Shown piece by piece: positions 35,455 to 47,826 of a stretch of DNA of 64,000 nt (the first letter of the stretch is position 1; each line of letters opens with the position of its first letter). The position numbers were made by a program, and so were the translations under genes. The stretch is from Climacium dendroides (lineage: Eukaryota > Streptophyta > Bryopsida > Hypnales > Climaciaceae). Under the pieces are notes generated by a model. That model was not told the DNA's origin. It saw only the letters and a program-made list of their open reading frames with translations, and searched no databases. The stretch lies in assembly GCA_950106755.1 (NCBI GenBank), contig OX467089.1, positions 27,571,345 to 27,635,344 on the forward strand. Direction: 5' to 3'.

Positions 35455-36522
35455 TTCATAGAAAATGAAAAAAAACAAAAATGCTCTTCCAAAGTAAGAG
35501 GTGCTAATAGGGATATTGTCAGTGTCAATAGGGATATTGGTAAATTGCTGAGTGCTCTGAACCTTGGAGCGCTTCAACATCCATTTTGGGGACGATGAAT
35601 AGATTTAAGTTCTTGTTTCTTTCTTATTCTTGCTTGGATGAAAGTCATCCTAATTTTTGGTGATACTTTATTAAGTTCTTGTCTTATCTAATGGTTGGAT
35701 TTGGTGTTGTTAGAATACAAATTTTTTTGAAATTACAAATGTGGAAATGTGTCAAGTTGTCAAACTGCATTGACTCTAGTTCAAAACTAGATTTGCAAAA
35801 ATGAGGTCATAGATGTAAAGAACATAAAAATTTCAAAAAATCATATAAAGAGAACCTGATTTCAAATCCATTCCAACAAATTTTATTCAAAAAATGATAA
35901 TATTTTGCTTGTAATCAAATTTTGAAGGAATTTTGAAATTTTCCTTTCAAAATTTATAGAAAATTATTGGTGATTGCATTGGTGAATCTAACCGTATGGA
36001 TGGAATGTAAAACTCAAAATCTACAACTTTCTTTTGTATATCACTTTTAAAATATTCTTTATAATACCACTTTATAATGATTTTCTTCAAATCGTCAATT
36101 TTGGAAAGGAATCTAGATTCTCCAGGATTAATTTTCTCCATCCAGTGCAAATATATAATTACTACAATCCATCCTTTATTTTAATAAGTTGGAACATTGG
36201 GATGCTTTGTTGATGAGTATTTGTGATCTTATAAGGTAACTACACCTAAAATTGCACAAATAAGCAATTCAACATGATTGCCATTATTATATTGAAAAAC
36301 TTTTCATGGAATCTTGTTGGAAGTCATAAGGGAATATTAGATTTTCTTAAAATGCATTTTTTGGACACCAAATGAACAAATTATGAATTTTCAAAATGCT
36401 AAAAATAGGGTTCAGGGTAACCAACTATAAACTCTCATGAATACTGGAAGTACATTTTAGGTAAGAATCTAGCTTTTGCAATTTTAGGAAGCATGCGATT
36501 TAAGGTGTAGATACCTAAGTCT
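35453..36522. other. AT-rich spacer, nothing recognised
   Basis: Non-coding AT-rich sequence between the microsatellite and the first R1 repeat copy. Confidence 0.45.
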
Positions 36523-37303
36523 AGCGGTTGGCGCTTGCTATGCTAGGCATTCACCATTAGAAGTTCATTAGAATTTTTATGTATTCGATAGATTGCAAAG
36601 CAAGAATTTCAATAAATCTTCAGATAAAAATTACTAAAATCTTCATATAATTTTTTTAATAAATAAGCATATACTGAAATAGACAATAGAAATTTAATGA
36701 ATGATGAATGAAATACATGCAATGATGAATATAGTAAAAGATACATATACATTAGAATGCATTAAAAATTTGACTCAATTGTTACAAACAATGACAACCC
36801 AAATAGAAGAATTTAAAGGAAAAACTTGTAAATCTCGAAAGCTTTGCAAACAATTTAATTCAAAGCTCACAAAAGCACAAAATCATAGAAATGCAAAAGA
36901 AGCATAAAGCCAAGAAAAGCAATGGAATTGCTACCTTTATAATATCACCATATTGATCCTCTTTAATATCACCTCAATTGCAACGACTATATTATTTCTA
37001 TAATATCAACCTTTGTAAAAAGTCATATTATAGAAGTGATTGTGAATTGCTACTCTATTTCAGTAATATCACATTGTGTGAAAATATGATTTCTATGTAT
37101 GCATGATTGGAAATATTTTTATTAAATAATTAAAATAATTATTTTAAAGACTTATGGAAATCATTATCATGCATTCTATTCAAATATATCAAATTTTTAC
37201 TAATATGAGATACAATGAATGTGTAGCATAACAAGCACGAGCCCCTAGTATTAATGGTAGCATTTGTGATATTATAAAGGAACTTATGATTTTAGTAGTA
37301 TGA
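36523..37303 (+). repeat. R1 repeat family, copy A
   Basis: Starts AGCGGTTGGCGCTTGCTATG and ends GATTTTAGTAGTATGA. Near the 3' end is an inverted counterpart of the start, TGAATGTGTAGCATAACAAGC, followed by ACGAGCCCCTAGTATTAAT and a conserved 60-bp tail. The middle contains several GTGATATTA/TAATATCAC inverted motifs. A short frame at 36701-36907 (MMNEIHAMMN..) is shared with copy C but is not a recognised protein. Unclassified, probably a non-autonomous element. Confidence 0.75.
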
Positions 37304-37308
37304 TTATT

Positions 37309-38162
37309 AGCGGTTGGCACTTGCTATGCTACGCATTCATCATTAGAATTTTATAAGAATTTTTATGTATTAGATAGAATGCAAAACAAAAATTTCAATA
37401 AATCTTCAAATAAAAATGATTAAAATCTTTGTATAATTTTTTTTATAAGTAAGCATATAGTGAAATGTACAATAGAAATTGATTGAATGATGAATGAAAC
37501 ATATGCAATGGTAAATACTATAAAAGATACATATACATTAGAATGCATTAAAAATTTGACACCATTGTTACAAAAAATGGCAATCCCAATTGAAAAATTG
37601 AAAAAAAACACTTATAAATCTCAAAAACTTTGTGAACAACTTAATTGTTGTGGAATCCAAAATCACTTCAATTGAATAAATTTCTCAAAATCATTTGATA
37701 GTAGCAATAGAAAATTAAAATCATAAAAGCTCAAAACTCACAAAAGCACAAAATCATAGAAGTATAAAGCCAAGAAAAGCAATGGAATTGCTACCTTTAT
37801 AATATCACCATATTGATCCTCTTTAATATCACCTCAATTGCAACAGCTATATTATTTTTATAATATCACCCTTTGTAAAAAGTGATATTAGAGAGGTGAT
37901 TGTGAATTGCTACTCTATTTCAATAATATCACATTGTGTGAAAATATGATTTCTATGTATGCTTGATTAGAAATATTTTTACAAAATAATTAAAATAATT
38001 ATTTTAAGGACTTATTGAAATCATTATCATGCATTCTATTCAAATATATCAAATTTTACTAATATGTGATACAATGAATGCGTAGCATAGCAATCACGAG
38101 CCCCTAGTATTAGTGATAGCATTTGTGATATTACAAAGGGAGTTATGATTTTAGTAGTATAA
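37309..38162 (+). repeat. R1 repeat family, copy B (tandem with copy A)
   Basis: Same start and end signatures as copy A, beginning 6 bp after it, so A and B form a head-to-tail tandem. It includes about 70 bp around 37660-37735 (ATTGTTGTGGAATCC..) that copy A lacks but copies C and D have. Confidence 0.75.
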
Positions 38163-39256
38163 TAGTTCATACCCTAGTGACCTCCAAAATATATTTGTTC
38201 CCATTGAGCAAATAATCAATCCTAAAAACGACAATGAAGATACAAAGTGTTTGATGAATGATTTTCTCTATTAGTGTACAAATAGAGAATGAACTTATTG
38301 GTCCAAATATTGAATCATATTTAAGTGAGTACTTATCATTGAGGCAACATCCTTCTAGGGTTATAATTTTCATTGGTCATTAATAATCTTTTTTATTTTT
38401 TATTTTTTTATAATTTAAAATAAAAATTTAAAATTAAACTATTTTTGTTCATATGCATAGAAACATGCATTTCAAATACTTAAGATGAATAATTATGATA
38501 ATTGAAGAGAAATTGATGGGTTTATGGATGGTCAAAGTCTTGTTGATGTTTGCTATATGCCAAATTTGAAATGGACTTATTTCACTTAATATTAGTCATG
38601 TCTACATTATTCAAACTCATAATGAAATTAGAAAAAAAATATGGATCTTAGTTCAATTCAAAAGGCATTTGAAATAAATATCTTTGTAAAAAAAATTATT
38701 TTTGATCCCTAAAATCACATACATTACAAAAAAATTGAGCCTTGTAGAAGGCTGTTAAGAACATTTGTTGACTGTCATTAGTGGTTTTCAGAAGTGCACT
38801 ATTCCCCTGTACCCGCTCAATTTGAAAGACGGGCAATGCACGATCAAGCTCAAGAATGGATCGTCTAGATGAAATCACAAATCCTACTAGCCCCACAAGT
38901 CCGAAATTCCTAAACCATACTGACAACAATTGATTCACTTCTACACATCACATTCAATAACAATAAAAACTACCTTCCCTTACACAAAATGATGTAGAAT
39001 ATTTCACACCATTTCATCCCGAGATGATATGATGTGGAATATTCTACACTCATTGAAACTAATGCTTTAGTTTCCTCATTGTGATTTGAACAACTTTCAT
39101 AATTTGTGAATCAAGATTGAGAAGACAAACCTTTATATACATTTGGGATGGTAGGAGGCAAAGTAAACAATGTGGGATAAATAAATTAAAGTTAGTAGGA
39201 GCTCAACCGCTCATAGGAAAGTCAAATTAAAGCAAAAATTCTATTTAATGTAAAAT
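38163..39256. other. AT-rich spacer, nothing recognised
   Basis: No coding or repeat feature that I can support. A short minus-strand frame at 38696-38938 has no recognisable motif. Confidence 0.4.
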
Positions 39257-39586
39257 TTCAGGCCTCATTTAGTCATAGTAAATAGAAAATTTCAAAAAAC
39301 TTTGGACTAAAAAAAGTTGGGAAATCTATTTCAATTTCATCTCCAAAAATCCGTTTCATATTTTAAGACTCCAACCAAAAGTTATGAACATTTCAAAGAG
39401 GGGTTGGAGGGGACATTTTACATCTTGAAACATCCTCTTTAAATTTTGTCCATAACTTTTGATTGAAGGTTTGAAATATAAAACGGATTTTTGGAGATGA
39501 AATTTAAATAGATTTCCCAATTTTTTTTAGTCCAAAGATTTTTGAAAAAAGTTCTTCTATTAATTATGACTAAATGAGGTCTGAAA
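39257..39586. repeat. 330-bp fold-back (long imperfect hairpin)
   Basis: Left arm starts TTTCAGGCCTCATTTAGTCA and includes CCAAAAATCCGTTT and AAAAGTTATGAACA. The right arm mirrors it (AAACGGATTTTTGGAGATGA.., TAAATGAGGTCTGAAA). The arms pair over most of their length (roughly 140-150 bp each, with small mismatches and indels) around a ~50-bp centre. No target duplication was resolved. It could be a fold-back transposable element. If transcribed it would make a long hairpin RNA. Confidence 0.8.
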
Positions 39587-42500
39587 CTCTACATAAACAT
39601 AATTTTGAGATTTTGACAATAAGCCATTTAGCACTCATTTTCAAATTATCCCATATCCTTTGAGGATTCATGGTGAAAACTCAATTTCAATATAAAAATG
39701 ACATCTCCAACCTTCACTCCTTCAAATATTTCTTTGTAGTATAGTTTTTTTAAGACAAAACCAAGGCAATTCCAAAAAGGTTCGTTTAAGGGGGAAAGCT
39801 CAAATTAGCTTAGTGTTTTAATTAGCTAATGTCACTTTGTAGGTAAATCTCTCTTCCTTTAAATTCCAAATATATTATTTGTTACCACAAGTTATGTTAG
39901 TAGGAGTTGGGATAAATGACTTATTTCTATTTTCCTCACACTAGTAATCCGTCAATTAGCAATTTCTAGGTTTTATCCCACTATGTCTATAAATCTATCT
40001 TCTCAAACAAAGTCAAAGTAAATAGATGAGAATCAATAGTCAAATTCAATTGTCATTTTTCAATAGTTGTTAAACAATAGCCACAATGTTAATATTCATT
40101 TTCAATTGTCATTTAGCAATAGTCATTTTTCAATAATTGCTTTTAACAAAATAGTCACAAATCGATAGTCGAACTACACATACAAGACAAATCACATTTC
40201 ATTTAAAATTGTATAACCACAAGGTAAAGTGCATACAAAGGAATATATCAACTTTCTATGGAGAGTTGGAAGTTAAAATAAACTTGCAATAATTTGACTT
40301 AGATGAGAATACAAAAACTACACATGAAATATAACAAACTATTTCATAGTTTTAATAAGAACTTCTAATTTAAAATTCAAAAGTTCAAAGCTAAATGAAT
40401 CTCATGTGGGATACTACCACTATAACATTAACAATTTCTAAATTGCCAAAATCTATAACTAGTTGTGATATGGATTCTATCCACAACAAAAGTTCTTGGT
40501 CTTCACTGCAATTTCAACCATATAGAAAATATTAAGCACTAATATACTTAAGCAATTGACAAAATCAATAGTCGGATGTTCAATGTGATCTTTTCAATAG
40601 CCAATTTTAGTAGCATGGTTATTCAATGGTCAATATTCAATAAACTTTTTTTATATGTAGAAATAAGTCAACATAGCAATAATCGTTTCATCAATAGTCT
40701 TTTATAACCGGCTCAAATTTATATTTAAAATTGTTCTTCAGTTAATTATACAATCTAAGTCTACTAGTCCTGAAGGACCGGTAAATTCCTTCACTTCATC
40801 TTCACATGTTGAAATTCTATATTTATACCAATTTATGCATAATGATTAATTTATTATTCTCACAACCTCTCGGCAATAATGCTTCAAATTAATTTAATTC
40901 TCTTTACATTCTTAATTGAATATGTAGTTAATTTACCTTACAATTTCTCTCGAAGTTTGCTTCTTAATAATTAAATATAAAACTCTTAAAATTATCACAC
41001 AATGCTCTGCGGTTATTCTCTCCAAGAAAAATCAAATCTATATGTGTTCTAAATTACTCACATTTAATCTCTCGGCAATAAATATTAAAAATTAATTACT
41101 ATAAACAATTGGCCAACCGGCTCTTTCTTTAATTCACAAAATACTATGCTAGTTAATTAAATATTCACACTCTTAAATTGCTTCCACAACAAAATACAAT
41201 TTAATTCTCCACTTAAAGAAATTATTTGAATCACTCAATTCTATCAACAAAAACTACAAGGATTACAATAAGTATTCTCACAATATAACTCTTTAAAAAT
41301 GAACAATTAATTCTTTAAGCAATTATAGAATTTCTCTTTACACTCTAAGTCAATAATCAACAATTATCTCTCCAATTCCCTCGGCGAAGATAATAATAAT
41401 AATTTTATAAATTAATTCCTCTCAATTATCTCTCAACAATAAGGCTCCAATTAAATTAAATTGTATTATCCTTCACAAATAACACTCAAAGAATGACAAG
41501 TGATAACACAAAAATTATCCTCACAATGATTAATAAATTTTCAATTACTCTCCAAACTTCACTTACAATTATGAAATTATCAAACACTCTTAATGAATTC
41601 ACACATACACACACAATTGCCCTCACGGCAAAGATATTAAAAATCACATAAAATTACTTAGCCTAAGCTCAAGCTATGGACACTCAAGGAAGATACAACA
41701 ATTCACACAATGACATAAAAAACAAAGAATGCAAGAGAGAGAGACAAGGGAAAGGAAAAAAACACTTATACCAAATTTAAAATTTGAAAAGACACGAGAT
41801 ACAAACTCCCAACTACAACTACTTTAACTTAATTTTAATTTCATTCATTCAAAATAAAATCAACAAATTTAATTCATTTCCATTCATTTTAAATTATCCT
41901 TTTAAAATTTAACCGCATTCCCACAATAATTGCAAAAATAAACAAAATATAGTGTTAAAAGTCTCACATTTCTACTCAATTCCTTCATAGGTCTACCAAA
42001 GTTATTTTTGGGATGGGTTAAATGACATTGAAATTTTGATTTAAAGGATTCTCATGGTATTTGGCATATCATCTTAATGTTTCTCTAAATATTTGGTTGG
42101 TTGGTCTAAGATTTAGAAGGGAAAAAAATTGTAAACCATATGTCTACCGTTGTTGACAGTCCTGGCACGCGGGGAATTAAAAAACCATAGGTTTTTGAAC
42201 TTTCTAAAGTTGTGCTAGCACAAATAGTGCCAACTCAATCATGCACAGGCAGTCAACGGGATGGCACTATAAATCATTCCAACCCCCCAAGTTAGCAACC
42301 CTCCCATGGCCTCATTTTTTTCCTAATGGAACATTTAATGGTTAACGTGTTCTTGTAGGATTTGTCTTTGCCTCTTATAAAAGTTGGAACCTTCCTACAA
42401 TTGCTTTAGTGGCATGACTTACCTATTGAATTGCATATTGTACAATTTTTTAGTTTTAGAAAAAAAAAATCACATGTAAGATTGGTTCTATACATGTATT

Positions 42501-42588
42501 TCACTATAACATAAATCAATATACATTTGCATTACTTTTTTTTTAGAAATATCATAAGCATATTAAGATAAATATAAAAATATTTATT
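39587..42588. other. AT-rich region with scattered CTCTCGGCAA motifs
   Basis: Three kilobases of AT-rich sequence. A weak motif (CTCTCGGCAATAA and variants CCCTCGGCGAAGA, CCCTCACGGCAAAGA) recurs near 40867, 41083, 41380 and 41620 at irregular spacing, suggesting an old decayed repeat. No protein-coding signal found. Confidence 0.4.
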
Positions 42589-43859
42589 GTCGTAGCACAA
42601 GAAAGTAAAATCCTACCAGTAGACGTTCTAACATGTTTAAAACGCCTTTAAGATGACTTGTGTGTCATTCCCACAGAGATCGAGTTGATATTTTCTTAGT
42701 GATGACCGGAACAGGATGCAGAAGTTTCCACAACCGGATTCTAGGACGGAAATCTTAAAATACCTACGTGAGTACTTTTCATCCGCTTGGACTAACCTAC
42801 AGTAGTTCTAATCCGCACAACAACAATAGGGAAATATCTAAATACTACTACACTCCCTCCCCACAAATAAGACACTAATCCTAGGATACGGAACCGGAAA
42901 CTAGTTCCACTTCCGTTTCCTCAAACATAGTAACCGGGGTAGAAGTTTAGCCTTTCTTGCAGAGGGTTCCGCATGTTGGCATTCTAGAAGGTTGCGTGAA
43001 TTCCTACCCTTCGAGGATTATAATGAAAGAAGTTCCACTAAAAGAGAAAAAAAATAATAAAAGACAAAAATAAAATAGGACTTCAGTTTCTCCTCACAAC
43101 TAACCCAGAAGCTAATTCAGACTAGCAGGTCACTCAGGAAACCCCTACATCCCCCACGTTACTACAATGACAGACTTCCCCGACCCAAGTCTCTAAAAGG
43201 AGACGCTACTCCCGGAAACCGGATACAGAAAACATCCGGGGACCACTTATCTTCTCCCAACCTGCAATGGCAGCTACCCACACGAAGCAATGTGGGCCAA
43301 CATCACCGACATACCAACACCCACTTTAGGATCAAATCCAACCAAGTGAAGTGGAAATCTGCGCCTTACTTGCAATGGAACATGAAAAAAACACAAGTGT
43401 CACTATCCCCTACACCAACAAATTCAGCCAAACCTAATTCCAAGGGCAGGATTCGGTCACTAGATAACTAGGCGACCCCAACTATTCACTCACCACCCAC
43501 TTCCGGTTGTAGTAGGATCTCATCAAAACTTCAATTGGCATACCTCTGTCTCCTACAGATCGCACCCAATCTAGGAGTGGCTATTCTACACAGAAGTCTC
43601 CAAGTGATGGCAATTAGCTGAACTTCACTCCTACTACACATAGCATTCTAACCAGCTCACTTCAATTCCCGGAAACCAGATTTAGACGAAGTTTGGGGAC
43701 TACTCAAGTTTCCTTCCTCCACCTGCAAAACTACAGCTACCCACACAAAGCAATGGTTCTAGCATCATTGGCATACCAACACCCAATCAAGAATCAAACC
43801 CAACCAAATGGAGTGGAAATCTGCGATTCGCTTGCAAGAATGAAAAATGGAAAACAAGA
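42589..43859 (-). mobile_element. Minus-strand LTR-retroelement remnant related to the 8.4-12.8 kb element
   Basis: On the minus strand, 42690 to 42589 reads GATCTCTGTGGGAATGACAC, then a TTAAAGGCGTTTTAA-like segment, then TTACTTTCTTGTGCTACGACA. This matches the order and sequence of the 3' signature of the element in the P450 pseudogene (CGTGGGAACGATAC.. CTGTGCTACGACA). The rest is CCGG-rich like that element. It contains a diverged ~180-bp direct duplication (43211-43380 and 43666-43852) sharing CCCGGAAACC, CAGCTACCCACAC, GGCATACCAACACCC/GACATACCAACACCC and GTGGAAATCTGCG. No coding frame survives. Confidence 0.6.
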
Positions 43860-44745
43860 CACTACAACAAAAGCAATGTTTTATGACTATAAAATATGAC
43901 TGCAGTGAGTCGTAAAATCAAAAAATATGACTCATGCAGAAATCACTGTAGATGACTCGGAATGTGACTGACTCCAGTCATTTAGAAGCAGTCGCTTCAA
44001 ACATCAGTCATATTGGCAGTCATATGGGTTGAGGGGTATAAATACCCATTTTTAGCCATAGTATGCCAACTAGGCGTATACTTTGACTATCCTAGGGGGA
44101 TTTTGACTTTTTCTTGGATTGCCCGGGCAAATAAAAAAATCCTACATGGAATACGACTATGTTGAGTCATATTTTTTGATGACGTGGAATATGACTACGA
44201 TGAGTTATATTTATTGATGACGTAGAATATGACTGTGGTGAGTCATATTTTGCAGTAACATGAAATATGACTGCGGTGAGTCATATTTTGCAGTGATGTG
44301 GAATATGACTGCGGTGAGTCATATTTTGCAGTGATGTAGAATATGACTGCGGTGAGTCATATTTTGCAGTAATATGGAATATGTCTACGGTGAGTCATAT
44401 TTTGCAGTAACGTGGAATATGACTGCAGTGAGTTATATTTTGGAGTGATGTGAATTATGACTGCGGTGAGTTATATTTTGGAGTGATGTGAAATATGACT
44501 GCGGTGAGTCATTTTTTGTAGTGATATGGAATATGACTGCGGTCAGTCGTATTTTGTAGTAACATGGAATATGACTGCAATGAGTCATATTTTTTGGTTA
44601 CATGGAATATAACTAAAGTGAGTCATATTTTGCAGTAATGTGGAATATGACTGCGGTAAGTTATATTCTTGTTAATGTGAAAAATGATTTTCATGAGTTA
44701 TATTTTTGAATGATGTAGAATACGACTCTCGTCAGTCATATTACT
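43860..44745 (+). mobile_element. CACTA element left end with subterminal hairpin repeats
   Basis: CACTACAACAAAA at 43860-43872 is a classic CACTA (En/Spm) terminus, preceded by AGA. It is followed at once by ATATGACT and AGTCATAT motifs in both orientations (43888-44025) and by the 16-unit array at 44148-44742. CACTA elements carry such dense subterminal repeats, which the element's own DNA-binding protein recognises. No matching right end (TTTTGTTGTAGTG) was found in the window, so the element is truncated or nested. Confidence 0.6.
44148..44742. repeat. 16-copy tandem array of ~37-bp units, each a small hairpin
   Basis: The unit is GAATATGACTGCGGTGAGTC plus ATATTTTGCAGTGATGTG. In almost every unit ATATGACT is followed after 6 bases by AGTCATAT, so each copy can form an 8-bp stem. 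Copies diverge at the edges of the array (first ATACGACTATGTTGAGTC, last ATACGACTCTCGTCAGTC) and are most uniform at 44230-44400, suggesting ongoing unequal exchange in the middle. Confidence 0.9.
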
Positions 44746-45934
44746 AACTACAATCACATTTTTAATGCATTTTAAATGGATATGATATATAACTATCATA
44801 CATTAAGATGATTTGACAATTGAATAAAAAGCCTCATGCAATTAAAAATGAATACATAATATATGATTTTAGAGATGTATGAGAGATAATCATATTAAAG
44901 AAGGAGAATGCAAGAACAAATACAACTATCTTCATTAACATTTATTAGTCACTAATACAAAATATATATATTATAATGAATCATTCACACAATTCAATAA
45001 GGCCTACAATCCTTACAATAATGTGAAGATGGCTTCATTGGGTTGTAAGTAGCCTCCAATGTCTTTGTTTCAACTTTTGGTGCCTGCATATGCAATTAAA
45101 GAAATGAGAGGTTAATTTTTAGTGATTGAACAACAAAGCTCAATCTTCAAAGGCTTATAACAACATAAAATATGTAGCTCAAGTTTAGGATAGGAAGAAT
45201 AAGATTGATGATGGAGGAAATAAGAAAAAAAAGATAAGTATTAAGGAATAACAAGAAGTAAAAGTTAAGATGCAACAAGAAATAAGAAGCAACAACTAAG
45301 CAACAACTAAGCAACAACAAGAAACAAGAAGCAACAACTAAGACACAACAAGAAACAAGAAACAAGAAATAACAACTAAGACACAACAAGAAACAAGAAA
45401 CAACAATTAAAACGCAAGAAGAAACACAAAAGAAGAAACAACAACTAAGACACAACATGAAGTAACAATTAAGACACAAGAAGAAATAAGAAGCAACAAC
45501 TAAGACACAAGAAAAAACAAAAAGCACCAACTAAGACATAACAAGAAACAATAAGAAATGAGAGTGTAAATGCAACAAGAAAAAATAAGAAGTAAGAAGT
45601 ACAAAACAAGAACTAAAAAGAACTCTCTACTTTTACCTTAAAAACAACAAAAAGAATATGCAAATGAAATGTTTTTAACCTAATTCTATTACAAAGTAAT
45701 AGAATTTGGAATTCCGGGTTGCTACATTTATAAAATAATAATTCAATTTGAAATTGCACATTAAAAGTAGGCTATTAAATGATGATATTTACATTTATGG
45801 CATGTAAACTACTTCAAAATTGTTTTAAGTTGTTCTCTTATTTAAAATGTATTGAATGATGAAAAATATTTTTTTCTTATATAAATAATTCTTTTTTGTT
45901 GGAGTATAATTTTATTACAATTTTATTGTTTACT
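44746..45934. other. AT-rich sequence with a CAACAAGAAACAAGAA-type cryptic repeat
   Basis: From about 45245 to 45600 the plus strand is made of irregular AAGCAACAACTAAGACACAA and CAAGAAACAAGAAG units. The opposite strand gives a Leu/Cys/Phe-rich frame (45147-45530) that is an artefact of this repeat. It may belong to the interior of the CACTA element at 43860. Confidence 0.55.
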
Positions 45935-46798
45935 AGTGGTTGGCGCTTGCTATTCTATGCATTCACCATTAGAATTTCATTAGAATTTCTATGTATTAGA
46001 TAGAATGCAAAGCAAGAATTTCAATAAATCTTCAAATAAGATTTACTAAAATCTTCATATAATTTTTTTAATAAATAAGTATATACTGAAATAGACAATA
46101 GAAATTTAATGAATGATGAATGAAATACATGCAATGATGAATATAGTAAAAGATACACATACATTAGAATGCATTAAAAATTTGACTCAATTGTTACAAA
46201 CAATAGCAACACAAATAGAAGAATTTAAAGGAAAAACTTGTAAATCTCAAAAGCTTCATAAACAATTTAATTGTTGTGAAATCCAAATTCGGTTCAATCT
46301 AATAAATTTCTCAAATCGTTTGGTAGTAGCAATAGAAAATTGAAATTAAAAGTTCAAAGCTCACAAAAGCACAAAATCATAGAAATGCAAAAGAAGCATA
46401 AAGTCAAGAAAAGCAATGGAATTGCTGCCTTTATAATATCACCATATTGATCCTCTTTAATATCACCTCAATTGCAACGACTATATTATTTCTATAATAT
46501 CAACCTTTGTAAAAAGTGATATTATAGAAGTGATTGTGAACTGTTACTCTATTTCAGTAATATCACATTGTGTGAAAATATGATTTCTATGTATGCATGA
46601 TTGGAAATATTTTTATTAAATAATTAAAATAATTATTTTAAAGACTTATGGAAATCATTATCATGCATTCTATTCAAATATACCAAAATTTTTACTAATA
46701 TGTGATACAATGAATGCGTAGCATAGCAAGCACGAGCCCCTAGTATTAATAGTAGCATTTGTGATATTATAGAGGGAGTTATGATTTTAGTAGTATGA
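45935..46798 (+). repeat. R1 repeat family, copy C
   Basis: Begins AGTGGTTGGCGCTTGCTATT and ends GATTTTAGTAGTATGA, near-identical to copy A over long stretches (for example TTGCATTCCTTTATAATATC-type central motifs) and containing the extra internal segment seen in copy B. Dispersed copy, about 7.8 kb from the A-B tandem. Confidence 0.75.
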
Positions 46799-46819
46799 AA
46801 TAAACTTGACTATTGCAAG

Positions 46820-47046
46820 ATTGAATCATTTCGCATTAAGAAGCAAATCAATGCTATTGCATATCGATTAGAACTACTAACATCTATGAAGTTAGAATAC
46901 ATCATGTTTCTTATACTTCACTTTTGAAGATGTATGGAAAATTTAATTTTCCTAAAAGAATTCAACCTCCACCTCTTGTGTAGAGTTAAATGACTGTCAA
47001 AAATATGAAGTCAAGGACATTCTTGTTTCAAGGATTGAACAAGATC
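46820..47046 (+). pseudogene. Ty3/gypsy polyprotein remnant (integrase C-terminal tail/linker)
   Basis: Read across three frames the segment gives IESFRIKKQINAIAYRLEL, then HHVSYTSLLKMYGKF and FPKRIQPPPLV, then ELNDCQKYEVKDILVSRIEQ. The order YRLELPxSMKIHxVFHVSxL, PPPxVE, and EYEVEDILDxR is the familiar C-terminal tail of plant Ty3/gypsy integrases just before the chromodomain. At least two frameshifts and two stops break it. It lies immediately upstream of the NAGLU promoter region. Confidence 0.75.
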
Positions 47047-47826
47047 AAGTGAAGACTGCGTTTTCACCCTGCGTTTTCACTTCGTGGGACGGGTTTAGCG
47101 TCTTGTCTTTGTGTGGATTCCGTCGCCAATAGGTTCTGTGTGAAATTGCGAAGGAGCATCATTACTTGTCATTCAATAGGAGCGAACTATTGGGTTGTTT
47201 TGGATTTCGGGAATTGGTGCGTGTGTCACATTTGTCACTATTGTAGTTGGAATGCATCAGTTCTTGTTCTCTTTCGGTGATCGAGTTGCTTTGAATTGTC
47301 GAAAATGTGAGCGAGTGTTACTTGCACATCTGTGACGACCAGCTCGTGGATGATGTACAGAATACTAGAAGAAAATCCAGGAGTTTGTGGAATATGGTTT
47401 TTGATTCCGTCTCTGGTATCACATTTTCCTCTTCTACTCTATTGATCCTCGGGGGGAACTGGTTTCTCTATGAAGGTCATCTAGGTTATGTTCCGCTTTG
47501 CAGCTCAAGGATATGGCTGATTGACGGCAGTCTTGCTTCTCAATTCAAATTAGGGGTTCTTAGAATTCTCGATTCCAATCACGCAATTCTGTCTTTTGTT
47601 TCCAAATCTTGTCTCCAAATTTCATCGCAGAGCATTTGCCCCCTCGCAGATTTCAAGTTGCGTTGCCTGTATTCTACGAGCACCTTTCTTGAACTCTGAC
47701 AACCCCTATTCTGCTCGTATTGAATTGGTGTGCAGCAATCTCTTTTTGTTTCCAAATTTTGCAAGGAACTATGAGGATGCTGGGGCATGCAGCGTTTTGA
47801 TTAAGTGAAATTTTACCCCACTCAGA
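47047..47826 (+). promoter_or_regulatory. Upstream/5' UTR region of NAGLU
   Basis: Base composition becomes more balanced here than in the flanking repeats. The 393-bp frame at 47307-47699 has no recognisable domain and ends 128 bp before the NAGLU start, so I treat it as leader or promoter sequence. No TATA box or splice pattern is clear enough to name. Confidence 0.45.

Noticed and set aside
35220..35598. Frames across the TG run encoding poly Thr-His or Cys-Val
   Set aside because: They are translations of a (TG)34 microsatellite and have no flanking domain.
44148..44742. CRISPR-like array
   Set aside because: The units are contiguous diverged tandem repeats without unique spacers, and the genome is eukaryotic.
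45147..45530. Minus-strand Leu/Cys/Phe-rich frame resembling a membrane protein
   Set aside because: It is the complement of an irregular CAACAAGAAACAAG repeat; composition alone explains its hydrophobicity.
36701..46343. Short MMNEIHAMMN-type frames in R1 copies as a conserved small protein
   Set aside because: They are shared because the DNA repeat is shared. Copy D lacks much of the segment and copies differ by frame-breaking changes.
47307..47699. 130-codon frame upstream of NAGLU as a separate gene or extra NAGLU exon
   Set aside because: No recognisable domain. The NAGLU start at 47827 already supplies a signal peptide, so an upstream coding exon is not needed.
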